A stretch of DNA of 64,000 nt, from the NCBI RefSeq assembly GCF_039679125.1, contig NZ_CP155551.1:2542001-2606000 (forward strand), in the 5' to 3' direction. The position numbers and the translations under genes are program-made. This document shows, in pieces, positions 17,734-27,654 of the stretch. How positions within the stretch are numbered: position 1 is the stretch's first letter; every line of letters starts with the position of its first letter. Below the pieces are notes generated by a model. That model was not told where the DNA came from and made no database searches. It saw only the letters and a program-made list of their open reading frames with translations. Origin of the DNA: Blastococcus sp. HT6-4 (GTDB lineage: Bacteria; Actinomycetota; Actinomycetes; Mycobacteriales; Geodermatophilaceae).

Positions 17734-17760
17734 GGTTTCAGCGGCCGGGTGCCGCGGGTA
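17734..17760 (+). promoter_or_regulatory. Sigma-F/B-type promoter upstream of rsbW-sigF
   Basis: GGTTT (17734-17738), a 17-base spacer and GGGTA (17756-17760) match the actinobacterial SigF/SigB consensus GGTTT-N15-17-GGGTA. The start of rsbW is 121 bases downstream. Autoregulation of the operon by its own sigma factor is the usual arrangement and is inferred here. Confidence 0.7.
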
Positions 17761-17880
17761 ACCAGCAGTCTTGTGCCAACGGGATGACGGTCCGGCCCCG
17801 CCGGTGGCCCGACCGCCCGACACGACGGACCGCCGCGACTCGAGAGCCGAGCGCGCCGGGAACGAAGGAGCGGACGACGG

Positions 17881-18378
17881 ATGGTCGACTCGAGGGGCAC
17901 CCTCGCGCAGGACGGACGACGTGTGGAGCGGCTGGAGCTGCGGGTGCCCACCACACCGACCCAGCTGCCCGCCGTGCGGGCGATGGCCGGTGACCTGGCG
18001 ATGCGCATGGACTACGACCTCGACGCGGTGGAGGACCTCCGCCTGGCCGTCGACGAGGCCTGCGCGACACTGACGACGATCGCCCTCGGCGACGCCCCGC
18101 TGACGGTCGTCTTCGAGACCACCCGCGCCGGTCTCCGCATCGACGCCTGGGTTCCCACCGCCTCCGGCACCGAGGTGCCGACCGACGGCTTCGGCTGGGT
18201 CGTCCTGGCGGCGCTGGTGGACGCGGTCGAGGGACGCCGGTCCAGCCAGGGCGAGGTGCCCGCGGGGAACGGCTCCGACGCCCCGGTGGCCGTGATCTCC
18301 CTGGTCAAGTACCTGCCCGGGCACAGGCCGGCCGAGACGGGGAGCGACTCGGGGCAGAACCTCTCGGTGGCCCGGTGA
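17881..18378 (+). CDS. rsbW: Anti-sigma factor, RsbW/UsfX-like
   Basis: 165 residues with a degenerate HATPase fold: LELRVPTTPTQLPAVRAMAGDLA, then DAVEDLRLAVDEACATLTTIA. The N-box that reads EACxN in typical RsbW kinases reads EACAT here, as in the mycobacterial UsfX type, so kinase activity may be altered. It would hold the downstream sigma factor inactive. Its stop overlaps the GTG of sigF by four bases (GTGA), fixing a matched ratio of the two proteins. ATG 17881. Expression probably comes from the SigF-type promoter at 17734-17760. Confidence 0.88.
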   Translation: MVDSRGTLAQDGRRVERLELRVPTTPTQLPAVRAMAGDLAMRMDYDLDAVEDLRLAVDEACATLTTIALGDAPLTVVFETTRAGLRIDAWVPTASGTEVPTDGFGWVVLAALVDAVEGRRSSQGEVPAGNGSDAPVAVISLVKYLPGHRPAETGSDSGQNLSVAR

Positions 18379-19322
18379 CCCGGTCGGCCGCCGCCGACTC
18401 CCTCGAGGAGGAGCCGCTGAACGCCACCCCCGGCGCCGACGCGACGCCGGCCGAGGAGCCCTCGGCCGACGCCGTGGAGGAAATCGCCGCCGCCGAGCCC
18501 GCTACCGCCGAGCCCGCCGTCGCCGAGCCGGCCGTCGAGGCCGACACACCGCCGCTGTCGGAGAACCGGCGCCGGGCCGAGCGCACCGCGCCGTTGTTCG
18601 CGGAGCTGGCCACGCTGGAGAAGGACGACCCGCGGCGCGAGCGGCTGCGGGAGATCCTGGTCGAGGAGCACCTGCCCCTGGTCCGGCACTTCGCCCGCCG
18701 GTTCAGCAACCGCGGTGAGCCGTTCGACGACCTGCTCCAGGTGGGCACGCTCGGCCTGATCGCCGCGATCGACCGGTTCGACCCCACCCGCGGGGTGGAG
18801 TTCCTGTCCTTCGCGGTGCCCACGATCACCGGGGAGATCAAGCGGCACTTCCGCGACCAGGGCTGGTCGGTGCGGGTCCCGCGCCGGCTCCAGGAGCTGC
18901 ACCTGTCGCTGAACTCCGCCGTCGGCGAGCTCGCCCAGAAGAACGGTCGGGCGCCCACGCCGAGCGAGCTGGCCGAGCACCTGGGGATCCCGCGCGCCGA
19001 GGTGCTCGAGGGGCTCGCCGTCGCGAACGCCTACCGCAGCAGCTCGCTCGACGAGCGGCTCTCCGGCGAGGACGACTCCCCCACGCTGGCGGCGACGCTG
19101 GGCGCGGAGGACGCCGCACTCGAGGGCGTGGAGTACCGGGAGTCGCTGCAGCCGCTCCTGGCCACGATCCCGGCTCGTGAGCGCCGGATCCTCATCCTGC
19201 GGTTCTTCGGCAACATGACGCAGTCGCAGATCGCCGCCGACATCGGCATCTCGCAGATGCACGTCTCCCGGCTGCTCAGCCAGACCCTGGCCAAGCTCCG
19301 CGAGGGCCTGCTCAAGGACTGA
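18375..19322 (+). CDS. sigF: Stress-response RNA polymerase sigma factor, SigF/SigB family
   Basis: 315 residues. Residues 1-60 are an unusual acidic extension with repeated AEPA/VAEPAV units. Region 2 follows (LVRHFARRFSNRGEPFDDLLQVGTLGLIAAIDRFDP, then GVEFLSFAVPTITGEIKRHFRDQGWSVRVPRR). Region 3 is about residues 180-240. Region 4 is RERRILILRFFGNMTQSQIAADIGISQMHVSRLLSQTL. This layout is that of SigF/SigB group 3 factors. GTG 18375 overlaps the rsbW stop. The gene ends at a strong hairpin shared with the convergent SPFH gene. Confidence 0.95.
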   Translation: MTRSAAADSLEEEPLNATPGADATPAEEPSADAVEEIAAAEPATAEPAVAEPAVEADTPPLSENRRRAERTAPLFAELATLEKDDPRRERLREILVEEHLPLVRHFARRFSNRGEPFDDLLQVGTLGLIAAIDRFDPTRGVEFLSFAVPTITGEIKRHFRDQGWSVRVPRRLQELHLSLNSAVGELAQKNGRAPTPSELAEHLGIPRAEVLEGLAVANAYRSSSLDERLSGEDDSPTLAATLGAEDAALEGVEYRESLQPLLATIPARERRILILRFFGNMTQSQIAADIGISQMHVSRLLSQTLAKLREGLLKD

Positions 19323-19358
19323 GCCGTCCGTCGTCCCCTGGACGAGTGGCCGCGAACA

Positions 19359-19395
19359 CCGGTGGCCCGGAACCCGTGCGGTTCCGGGCCACCGG
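19359..19395. terminator. Bidirectional terminator
   Basis: Perfect 15-base arms (19359-19373 and 19381-19395) enclose a seven-base loop. It lies between the convergent sigF (stop 19322) and SPFH (stop 19415) genes. Confidence 0.88.
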
Positions 19396-19414
19396 CGTCC
19401 GACGTCGGGACGGG

Positions 19415-20644
19415 CTACTGCGGGGGCAGCTGCGGCGGGCCGTCCGGCGCGTCCGGATCCGTGCTGCCGTTCCGGTTGCGCGGGTCGGCAGCCGGACCGC
19501 TCTCCCGCACGTCCTGGGCGACCTGGGACAGCGGCGGCGGCGTCGGCACCGCGGGCGCGGTGTCGGTGATGCTGGACAGCTCGATCTTCGCCTCGGGCTG
19601 GTCGGCCGCCCGGGGCAGCTGCGACTCGAACCAGCTGCTGGTGTCGAGCCCGCCGTCCTTCGGGCCGCTGCCGCCGTCGCCGGCCGGCACGTCCATCCAG
19701 GACTTCCCTTCGGCGGCGCCGCCCAGGTTCGCCAGCCCGTCCAGCGCCTTGCTGAACTCGCTCGGGACGATCCACATCTTGTTGGCGTCGCCCTGGGCGA
19801 TCTGCGGCAGCGTCTGCAGGTACTGGTAGGCCAGCAGCCCCTGGTCGGGCTTGCCGTCGTGGATCGCCTGGAAGACCGTCTCGATGGACTTCGCCTGGCC
19901 CTGCGCCTGCAGGTACAGCGCCGCCCGCTCACCCTCGGCCTTGAGGATGCGGCTCTGCCGCTCGGCCTCCGCCTCGAGGATGGCGGCCTGCTTCTTGCCC
20001 TCGGCCGAGAGGATGGCCGCGGCCTTCTCGCCCTCGGCGGTGGTGATCGCCGACTGGCGCGCGCCCTCGGCGGTCAGGATGATCGCCCGCTTGTCGCGGT
20101 CGGCGCGCATCTGCTTCTCCATCGAGTCCTGGATGGAGGGCGGCGGGTCGATCGCCTTGATCTCCACCCGGGCGACCCGCAGGCCCCAGGGGCCGGTGGT
20201 GCCGTCCAGCACGGTGCGGAGCTGGCTGTTGATTCCGTCGCGCCCGGTGAGCGCGCCCTCCAGGTTCAGCCCGCCGACCACGTTGCGCAGCGTCGTGGTG
20301 GTCAGCTGCTCCATGCCGGTGATGTAGTTGGCGATGCCGTACACGGCCAGCCGGGGGTCGGTGACCTGGAAGTAGACGACGGTGTCGATGCCGACCTGGA
20401 GGTTGTCGGCGGTGATGACCGGCTGCGGCGGGAAGGAGATGACCTGCTCGCGCAGGTCGATCGTCGCCCGCACGCGGTCGATGAACGGCACCAGGAGGGA
20501 GAGACCGGGCGACAGCGTCCGGCTGTACCGGCCCAGCCGCTCGACGACCTTGGCCTGGGCCTGGGGCACGATGGTCACGCTCTTGGCGATCACGACGATC
20601 ACCAGCAGGGCGACGACGATCAGTGCGATGAGTGCCGCATCCAC
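19415..20644 (-). CDS. SPFH/Band 7 membrane scaffold protein (QmcA-like)
   Basis: 409 residues. One N-terminal membrane helix (LIALIVVALLVIVVIA) precedes the Band 7 domain starting VPQAQAKVVERLGRYSRTLSPGL. A long Ala/Glu-rich coiled coil follows (about 180-265, with repeated TAEGEK and LEAEAERQ units), then a disordered Pro-rich C-tail. Paired with the NfeD-like protein just upstream, it probably forms a lipid-raft-like assembly that steadies membrane complexes. The NfeD stop is 78 bases from this ATG, so the pair is likely one transcript. Confidence 0.93.
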   Translation of the reverse strand: MDAALIALIVVALLVIVVIAKSVTIVPQAQAKVVERLGRYSRTLSPGLSLLVPFIDRVRATIDLREQVISFPPQPVITADNLQVGIDTVVYFQVTDPRLAVYGIANYITGMEQLTTTTLRNVVGGLNLEGALTGRDGINSQLRTVLDGTTGPWGLRVARVEIKAIDPPPSIQDSMEKQMRADRDKRAIILTAEGARQSAITTAEGEKAAAILSAEGKKQAAILEAEAERQSRILKAEGERAALYLQAQGQAKSIETVFQAIHDGKPDQGLLAYQYLQTLPQIAQGDANKMWIVPSEFSKALDGLANLGGAAEGKSWMDVPAGDGGSGPKDGGLDTSSWFESQLPRAADQPEAKIELSSITDTAPAVPTPPPLSQVAQDVRESGPAADPRNRNGSTDPDAPDGPPQLPPQ

Positions 20645-20722
20645 AGCGGGCTCCCTTCGTCGGGGGTCACCGTCGATCCTCCCCCGCCGTGTCCACCCCG
20701 GTCAGCACCAGGGGGTCTCGGA

Positions 20723-21160
20723 TCACTCCAGCGCGTCGCCGACGACCGCCGTGGCGCCCTCGACCTCGAGGATCCGCACCGTCGTGCCGGCGGGGAAGCT
20801 CTCGCCGCTGTGCTGGGTGCGTGCGGTCCACTCGTCGGCGCCCAGCCGGATCCGCCCGCCGGAAGAATCGACGTCCTGGGTCACCTTCGCGGTCTGGCCG
20901 ATGAGGGTGTCGACGCCGTCGAGCTGCAGCGGGGTCCGGTTCGTGAGGTGCTTGGCCGCGATCGGGCGGACCAGGACCAGCAGCGCCCCCGAGACGATGA
21001 TGAAGGTGATCAGCTGCAGCCACGTCGCCCCGCCCAGCAGCGCGACCGACATCGCGCCCAGCGCGCCGCCGGCCAGCATGAGCAGGACGAGGTCGAGGGT
21101 CAGCATCTCGCCGACGGCGAGCACTCCCGCACCGATGAGCCAGAGCAGCCAGGCAGCCAT
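20723..21160 (-). CDS. NfeD family protein, short form
   Basis: 145 residues: three membrane helices (LLWLIGAGVLAVGEML; LVLLMLAGGALGAMSVALLG; LQLITFIIVSGALLVLV), then the OB-fold domain with LIGQTAKVTQDVDSSGGRIRLGADEWTARTQHSGESFPAGT. The short form lacks the serine protease domain of long NfeD. It acts with the SPFH protein encoded next. ATG 21160 is chosen because the in-frame sequence before it lacks hydrophobic character. Confidence 0.92.
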   Translation of the reverse strand: MAAWLLWLIGAGVLAVGEMLTLDLVLLMLAGGALGAMSVALLGGATWLQLITFIIVSGALLVLVRPIAAKHLTNRTPLQLDGVDTLIGQTAKVTQDVDSSGGRIRLGADEWTARTQHSGESFPAGTTVRILEVEGATAVVGDALE

Positions 21161-21233
21161 GGCCCGAGTCTCGCAGAGTTTCGGCCCCTGGTCGGCTCCG
21201 AGCCACCCGGCCGCGCCGACGTAGCCTCGGCCG

Positions 21234-21965
21234 GTGCACGACTTCCCCGCCGGCCGCCTCGCGGTCTGGGCCACCGCCTGGCTGTCCGGACGGACCTCCT
21301 ACGACGAGGCGCTGGATGCGCTCACCGGTGCGCACGCCCACCTGGTGGCCGGGATGCCGGGGAACCCGGAGGCGGCGCCGCTGGGCACGGCGCTGGCGGC
21401 GCTGCGCGGGCTGGGCGAGCGGCGGCTGCGCCTGGTGCTGCCCGTGCCCGGCGACGTGCGCGGCCTCCCGGCGGTCCCCGGGCTGGCGCCGGCCGGCCTG
21501 GAAGCCGGCCAGGCCGCCGTCGGTGATCGGGTGGTGCTCGTGCCGCGGCCCGGCCCGGAGGTGGTGGCCTGGACGGCGTTCCCGCTGGACGGTGCCGCTC
21601 CGGCCCCGCCCGTCGAGGGGACGCTGCGGGCGGCGTCCGGCGCGCTGGACCTGGCCGTCGGCGACGCGGCGCGCACCCTGGCCGGACTCGACCTGGCCCG
21701 CTGGCACCCCGAGGTGCCGGCGCTGCTGGCCGACCTGGCCCGGCCGAAGCCGGCGCCCGGGCTGCCCGCAGACCACGACCCGCTCGCGTTGTCGGTGCTG
21801 GGCCGGGCGCAGCGGCTGGCGGCCGTGCTGGACCTGGCGACGTCCGACGCACCGGGCGGGGCGGTCAACCGCGTCCAGGCCAGCGCCCGGGACGCAGCCC
21901 TCCGGCCGCTGTCGGACGCCGTCCGCGACGCGGTCGTGGCGGCGTACAACGCGATTCCCCGCTGA
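21234..21965 (+). CDS. Conserved hypothetical protein
   Basis: 243 residues from GTG 21234. It is soluble, Ala/Leu/Pro-rich, with RLAVWATAWLSGRTSYDEALDALTG at the N-terminus and SVLGRAQRLAAVLDLATSDAPGGAVNRVQA near the C-terminus. This resembles uncharacterised actinobacterial proteins of about 240-260 residues that I cannot name further. It is divergent from NfeD (73 bases apart) and ends 14 bases before the ARG-box region of argG. No catalytic motif is obvious. Confidence 0.75.
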   Translation: MHDFPAGRLAVWATAWLSGRTSYDEALDALTGAHAHLVAGMPGNPEAAPLGTALAALRGLGERRLRLVLPVPGDVRGLPAVPGLAPAGLEAGQAAVGDRVVLVPRPGPEVVAWTAFPLDGAAPAPPVEGTLRAASGALDLAVGDAARTLAGLDLARWHPEVPALLADLARPKPAPGLPADHDPLALSVLGRAQRLAAVLDLATSDAPGGAVNRVQASARDAALRPLSDAVRDAVVAAYNAIPR

Positions 21966-21979
21966 ACCACCCCCGCGTG

Positions 21980-23463
<1,484 letters not shown>

Positions 23464-23480
23464 GGGCGGCCGCGCTTCGC

Positions 23481-23536
23481 GGGTGTTGTTCGCGCTGAGG
23501 GGGTCCTGCAGCACCCCCTCAGCGCGAACAACACCC
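23481..23536. terminator. Very long bidirectional terminator
   Basis: Perfect 24-base arms (23481-23504 and 23513-23536) enclose an eight-base loop CCTGCAGC. It lies between the convergent argG (stop 23463) and hemH (stop 23563) genes. The stem is unusually long for a terminator. Confidence 0.9.
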
Positions 23537-23562
23537 CCGGAGCAGAGCGCCGGGGCCCTACG

Positions 23563-24705
23563 TCAGCTGGTCGGGCGCGGGCGGGGCGGCACGAAACAGC
23601 AGCTGGCGGGGCAGTTGGTGCCCAGCCGCGGCTCGCCGCCGGCCCGTCGCTCGGCGAGCAGGTCGACCAGCGACCGCACGAACTCCGGGTGCGTGCCGGC
23701 GGTCGCCGCGCGGGCGAAGGCCAGGCCGACCTCCTCGGCGGTCTCCTTCGCCTCGTTGTCGAGGTCCCAGATCACCTCGAGGTGGTCGCTCACGAAGCCG
23801 ACCGGGAAGAGGACGACGGCCTTCTCGCCGGCCTCGGCCAGCGCCGTCAGGTGGTCGTTGACGTCCGGCTCCAGCCACGGCACCGACGGCGGGCCGCTGC
23901 GGCTCTGCCACACCAGGTCGAACGCCCGCCCGGGAGCGGCGAGGTCGACGACCTGCTGGGCGGCGGCCATCAGCTCGGCCTCGTAGGCGTGGCCCTCCGG
24001 CCCGGCGACGGCGGCCATCGTGTCGGGGATGCTGTGCGCGGTGGCGACCACGCGGGCGCCGTCCCGGACGTCGTCCGGCAGCTCGGCGAGCGCCGCGGTC
24101 AGGGCCTCGGCGTTGGCCCGCACGAAGCCATCGGCGTCGAAGTAGTGCGGCAGCTTCTCGGCGGTCGGGCCCCCGGGCGCCGCGGCATCCCCGGTGAGCG
24201 CGGTGCGGGCCCGGGCGATGTCCTCGTGGTACTGCCGGCAGCCGGAGAAGGACGCGTAGGCCGACGTCGCGAGCACGTAGGCGTGCTGGATTCCGTCGTC
24301 GGTCATCTGCTGCCAGACGTCCTCGACGTAGGGCGCCCAGTTGCGGTTGCCCCAGTAGACCGGCAGGTCGATCCCCGCCGCACGCAGCTGCATCTCCAGG
24401 GCCGCGATCAGCGCCTTGTTCTGGTCGTTGATCGGGCTGACGCCACCGAAGTGGTGGTAGTGCTCGGCCACCTCCTCCAGCCGATCCCGCGGGATGCCGC
24501 GGCCGCGGGTGACGTTCTCGAGGAAGGGCATGACGTCGTCGTGGCCCTCGGGACCGCCGAACGACAGCAGCAGCAGCGCCTCCCGCCGGCCGGGCGGGGC
24601 GGGCTCGGCCGACGGCGGGACACCGCCGTTGTTGCGGACGGCGAGCGAGGGGTCCTCGTCGGGTCGCTGGCCGGCAGGGGTGATGTCGACGATGGCGCGG
24701 GGCAC
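23563..24705 (-). CDS. hemH: Ferrochelatase, actinobacterial (coproporphyrin) type
   Basis: 380 residues. LLLLSFGGPEGHDDVMPFLENV begins the ferrochelatase fold; YVLATSAYASFSGCRQY and VATAHSIPDTM carry active-site residues. The C-terminal GTNCPASCCF (Cys365, 369, 370) supplies cysteines for the [2Fe-2S] cluster seen in many actinobacterial enzymes. In these bacteria the enzyme inserts iron into coproporphyrin III in the coproporphyrin-dependent haem pathway. GTG 24705 has GAGGAAAG upstream. It is the third gene of a fabG-inhA-hemH operon, an order known from mycobacteria. Confidence 0.94.
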   Translation of the reverse strand: MPRAIVDITPAGQRPDEDPSLAVRNNGGVPPSAEPAPPGRREALLLLSFGGPEGHDDVMPFLENVTRGRGIPRDRLEEVAEHYHHFGGVSPINDQNKALIAALEMQLRAAGIDLPVYWGNRNWAPYVEDVWQQMTDDGIQHAYVLATSAYASFSGCRQYHEDIARARTALTGDAAAPGGPTAEKLPHYFDADGFVRANAEALTAALAELPDDVRDGARVVATAHSIPDTMAAVAGPEGHAYEAELMAAAQQVVDLAAPGRAFDLVWQSRSGPPSVPWLEPDVNDHLTALAEAGEKAVVLFPVGFVSDHLEVIWDLDNEAKETAEEVGLAFARAATAGTHPEFVRSLVDLLAERRAGGEPRLGTNCPASCCFVPPRPRPTS

Positions 24706-24774
24706 GTGGGTTCTTTCCTCTTGCGGGGTGCCGCCGGATGCACGCGCGGTCCGGCGGAGTGGCTCTGTGACGGG

Positions 24775-25548
24775 TCACACGCCTACGGCGTGGAACCCCC
24801 CGTCGACGTGGACGATCTCGCCGGTGGTGGCCGGGAACCAGTCCGACAGCAGCGCGACGACGGCCTTGCCGGCGGGCTCGGTGTCGGTGACCGACCAGCC
24901 CAGCGGGGCACGGCCCTCCCATGCCTCCTCGAACTGCTTGCTGCCGGGGATGGACTTCATGGCCATGCTGCGCAGCGGACCTGCGGCGACGATGTTGGAC
25001 CGCACGCCCTCGGGGCCGAGCTCGCGGGCCACGTAGCGGGAGGTGGACTCCAGCGCCGCCTTCGCCGCCCCCATCCAGCCGTAGACCGGCCAGGCGACCG
25101 AGGCGTCGAAGGTGAGCCCGACGACCGAGGAGGGGTTCGCCAGCAGCGGCCGGCAGGCCTGGGTGAGCGAGGCGTAGGACCACGCCGACACCTGGAACGC
25201 CGTCGCGGCGTGCTCCCAGGCGACCTCGGGGAAGCCCTCCCCCATCGCCTCCTGCGGCGCGAAACCGATGGAGTGGACGACGCCGTCGAGGCGGTCGACG
25301 CCCTGCTCCCGCAGCCGGTCGGCGAGCGTGGCCAGGTGCTCGGTGTCCGTGACGTCGAGCTCGACCACCGCGGCCTCCTGCGGCAGCCGCTTGGCGATCC
25401 GCGTGCACAGCGACAGGGCACGGCCGAAGTTGGAGAGGACGACGGTGGCGCCCTGCTCCTGGGCCAGCCGGGCGGTCGCGTAGGCGATCGACGCCTCCGT
25501 CAGGACGCCGGTGATCAGGACCTTCTTGCCCTCGAGAATCCCGCTCAT
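24775..25548 (-). CDS. inhA: NADH-dependent enoyl-ACP reductase
   Basis: 257 residues, short-chain dehydrogenase fold of the FabI/InhA type. GKKVLITGVLTEASIAYATA is the atypical nucleotide site with the FabI Ser-Ile-Ala. The catalytic pair Tyr156 and Lys163 is in VYGWMGAAKAALES. GPLRSMAMKSIPG is the substrate loop. It carries out the last reduction of fatty-acid elongation. Its ATG overlaps the fabG stop by one base (TGATG), so the two are translated together. Confidence 0.95.
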   Translation of the reverse strand: MSGILEGKKVLITGVLTEASIAYATARLAQEQGATVVLSNFGRALSLCTRIAKRLPQEAAVVELDVTDTEHLATLADRLREQGVDRLDGVVHSIGFAPQEAMGEGFPEVAWEHAATAFQVSAWSYASLTQACRPLLANPSSVVGLTFDASVAWPVYGWMGAAKAALESTSRYVARELGPEGVRSNIVAAGPLRSMAMKSIPGSKQFEEAWEGRAPLGWSVTDTEPAGKAVVALLSDWFPATTGEIVHVDGGFHAVGV

Positions 25549-26252
25549 CAGTGCCCCATCCCCAGTCCGCCGTCGACCGGGACGACCGCCCCGGTGATGT
25601 AAGCCGCCGCGTCGGAGGCCAGGAAGCGCACGACGCCGGCGATCTCGCCGGCGTCGGCGTACCGCCCCAGCGGCACCTGCCCCAGGATCTCCTGCTGCCG
25701 GGCCTCCGGCAGCTCCGCGGTCATGTCCGTGGTCACGAACCCGGGCGCCACCACGTTGGCCGTGATGTTCCGGCTGCCCAGCTCGCGGGCGATCGAGCGG
25801 GCCAGGCCCACGAGGCCGGCCTTGCTCGCCGCGTAGTTCGCCTGCCCGGCCGAGCCCAGCAGCCCGACGACCGAGGACACGAAGACCATCCGGCCCGAGC
25901 GGGCGCGCACCATCTTGGCGCTGGCCCGCTTGGCCACCCGGTAGGCGGCGGTCAGGTTCGCGTCGACGACGTCGGTGAAGTCTTCTTCCTTCATCCGCAT
26001 CAAGAGGCCGTCGCGGGTGATGCCGGCGTTGCTGACCAGCACCTCCACCGGCCCCTGGTGCTCCTCGACCTCGCCGAACGCGCGGTCGACGTCCTCGGCG
26101 CTGGTGACGTCGCACCGCACCCCGAACAGCCCGTCGGGGGCGCCGCTGCCGCGGTGGGTCACCGCCACGGAGTCACCCTGCTCGGCGAAGGAGCGGGCGA
26201 TGGCCAGCCCGATCCCCCGGTTGCCGCCGGTCACCAGCACCGACCTGCCCAC
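25548..26252 (-). CDS. fabG: 3-oxoacyl-ACP reductase
   Basis: 234 residues. The Rossmann motif is VTGGNRGIG (8-15). The catalytic Ser is in VFVSSVVG (about 127), with Tyr140 and Lys144 in ANYAASK. The C-terminus VPVDGGLGMGH is typical. It reduces 3-oxoacyl-ACP with NADPH in fatty-acid synthesis. GTG 26252 follows an AGGGGAG ribosome site. Being first of fabG-inhA-hemH, it corresponds to mycobacterial fabG1/mabA. Confidence 0.94.
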   Translation of the reverse strand: MGRSVLVTGGNRGIGLAIARSFAEQGDSVAVTHRGSGAPDGLFGVRCDVTSAEDVDRAFGEVEEHQGPVEVLVSNAGITRDGLLMRMKEEDFTDVVDANLTAAYRVAKRASAKMVRARSGRMVFVSSVVGLLGSAGQANYAASKAGLVGLARSIARELGSRNITANVVAPGFVTTDMTAELPEARQQEILGQVPLGRYADAGEIAGVVRFLASDAAAYITGAVVPVDGGLGMGH

Positions 26253-26368
26253 GTGCCACTCCCCTGCGCCGACGATCCGGTTACTCGTCGAACCTATCCC
26301 GTGGTCGCAGGTCACACCGCCTACCGGCCGGTACGGAACCACCGCCGCGCACCGGCGGGCGGCGCCTG

Positions 26369-26788
26369 TCAGCGGGCGTCGGGGGTCCGCGGTGCTCGGG
26401 ATCGCCGCAGCCAGCCGCCCCCGAACAGCGCCCAGAGGACGAGGACGGGCTGGAAGAACAACCGTGCGAGGCGCTCGCGGTCGGTGTCGAGACCGAAGGC
26501 GTCGGTGCCTTCGAGGTACTGCGCGACGTTGCCGGGGATGACGACCACGAAGAACGCCGCCAGCAGCGCACCGATCAGCCGCCGCTGGCCGGGAAGCACG
26601 AGGAAGGCCACGCCCAACGCGATCTCGACGACGCCCGAGGCCACCACCGTCAGGTCCTCGTCGACCGGGAACCAGTCGGGCACCTGGGCCCGGAACTCCT
26701 GCCGCTGGGTGGTCAGGTGCAGCACGCCGGCGCCCACCATGACCGCGCCGAGCAGCAGGCGGGCAGCGGTGCGGGCGGCCGAGGTCAT
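26369..26788 (-). CDS. DoxX-like membrane protein
   Basis: 139 residues with four hydrophobic helices and the N-terminal RLLLGAVMVGAGVLHLT, followed by EIALGVAFLVLPGQRRLIGALLAAFFV, as in DoxX family members. DoxX proteins are linked to thiosulfate:quinone oxidoreductase subunits or to oxidative-stress membrane complexes in mycobacteria; the specific role here is open. It stands upstream of fabG on the same strand, with 116 bases between. Confidence 0.8.
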   Translation of the reverse strand: MTSAARTAARLLLGAVMVGAGVLHLTTQRQEFRAQVPDWFPVDEDLTVVASGVVEIALGVAFLVLPGQRRLIGALLAAFFVVVIPGNVAQYLEGTDAFGLDTDRERLARLFFQPVLVLWALFGGGWLRRSRAPRTPDAR

Positions 26789-26857
26789 GCGCGGACCCTA
26801 ACCGCGGGCCCGCGCCGCGCGTTGACAGCCGGACCGGGCCGCCCGTAGACAGCGGGG

Positions 26858-27646
26858 ATGGCTGACGACGTCCCGCGCCGGGTGGCGCTCACGGTGGCCG
26901 ACGGCGTGGCGACCGTCCGGCTGGACCGCCCCGAGAAACTGAACGCGCTGGACCACGCGATGTTCGAGCAGCTCGTCGCGGCCGGGACCGAGCTCGTCGA
27001 GCGGGACGACGTCGGGGCGGTGGTGCTCACCGGGGCCGGGCGGGCGTTCTGCGCCGGCCTGGACTTCGGCCGGTTCGCGGCGATGGCCGAAGGCGGCGAG
27101 CGCGTCGTCGTCCCCCGCGAGCCGCTAGGCGCGGCGGGCGCGCTGGCCCAGCAGACCGTGCACGTCTGGTCGCTGGTCCCCGCGCCGGTGATCGCGGCGG
27201 TGCAGGGCGTGGCGTTCGGCGGCGGCCTGCAGATCGCGCTCGGCGCCGACATCCGGCTGGTCGCCCCCGACGCGCAGCTGTCGCTGATGGAGATCCTCTG
27301 GGGCATCGTGCCCGACATGTGCGGCACGCAGCTGCTGCCCGAGCTGGTCGGCCGCGACGTCGCCAAGGAGCTCGCGTTGACCGGGCGCAAGGTGTCGGGC
27401 ACCGAGGCGGTGCGGCTCGGGCTGGCCACCCGCGAGGCCGCCGACCCGCTCGCCGCCGCGCTGGAGCTGGCCACCGAGATCGCCGGGCACAGCCGCAGCG
27501 CGACCCGGGCGGTCAAGCGGCTGGTCGACCTCGCCGGCCGGGTGCCGCTCGCCGAAGGACTGGCCGCCGAGCAGGCGGAGATCGGCGCGCTCATCGGCTC
27601 GCCGGAGCAGGCCGCCGTCGTCCGGCGCCGGCTGGGGAAGGGCTGA
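26858..27646 (+). CDS. Crotonase-family enoyl-CoA hydratase/isomerase
   Basis: 262 residues. RLDRPEKLNALDHAMFEQL and GAGRAFCAGLDFGRFA (first oxyanion-hole strand), then QGVAFGGGLQIALGADIRLVAP (second) and LSLMEILWGIVPDMCGTQLLPELVG. The residue before ILWGIVPD is Glu, one of the two acidic positions used by hydratases. It hydrates or isomerises 2-enoyl-CoA thioesters; substrate unknown. It may serve phenylacetate degradation, since paaH lies 3 kb downstream and no paaG or paaF is otherwise present, but this is inference. It is convergent with the next gene only eight bases away. Confidence 0.9.
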   Translation: MADDVPRRVALTVADGVATVRLDRPEKLNALDHAMFEQLVAAGTELVERDDVGAVVLTGAGRAFCAGLDFGRFAAMAEGGERVVVPREPLGAAGALAQQTVHVWSLVPAPVIAAVQGVAFGGGLQIALGADIRLVAPDAQLSLMEILWGIVPDMCGTQLLPELVGRDVAKELALTGRKVSGTEAVRLGLATREAADPLAAALELATEIAGHSRSATRAVKRLVDLAGRVPLAEGLAAEQAEIGALIGSPEQAAVVRRRLGKG

Positions 27647-27654
27647 GCGGCGCC

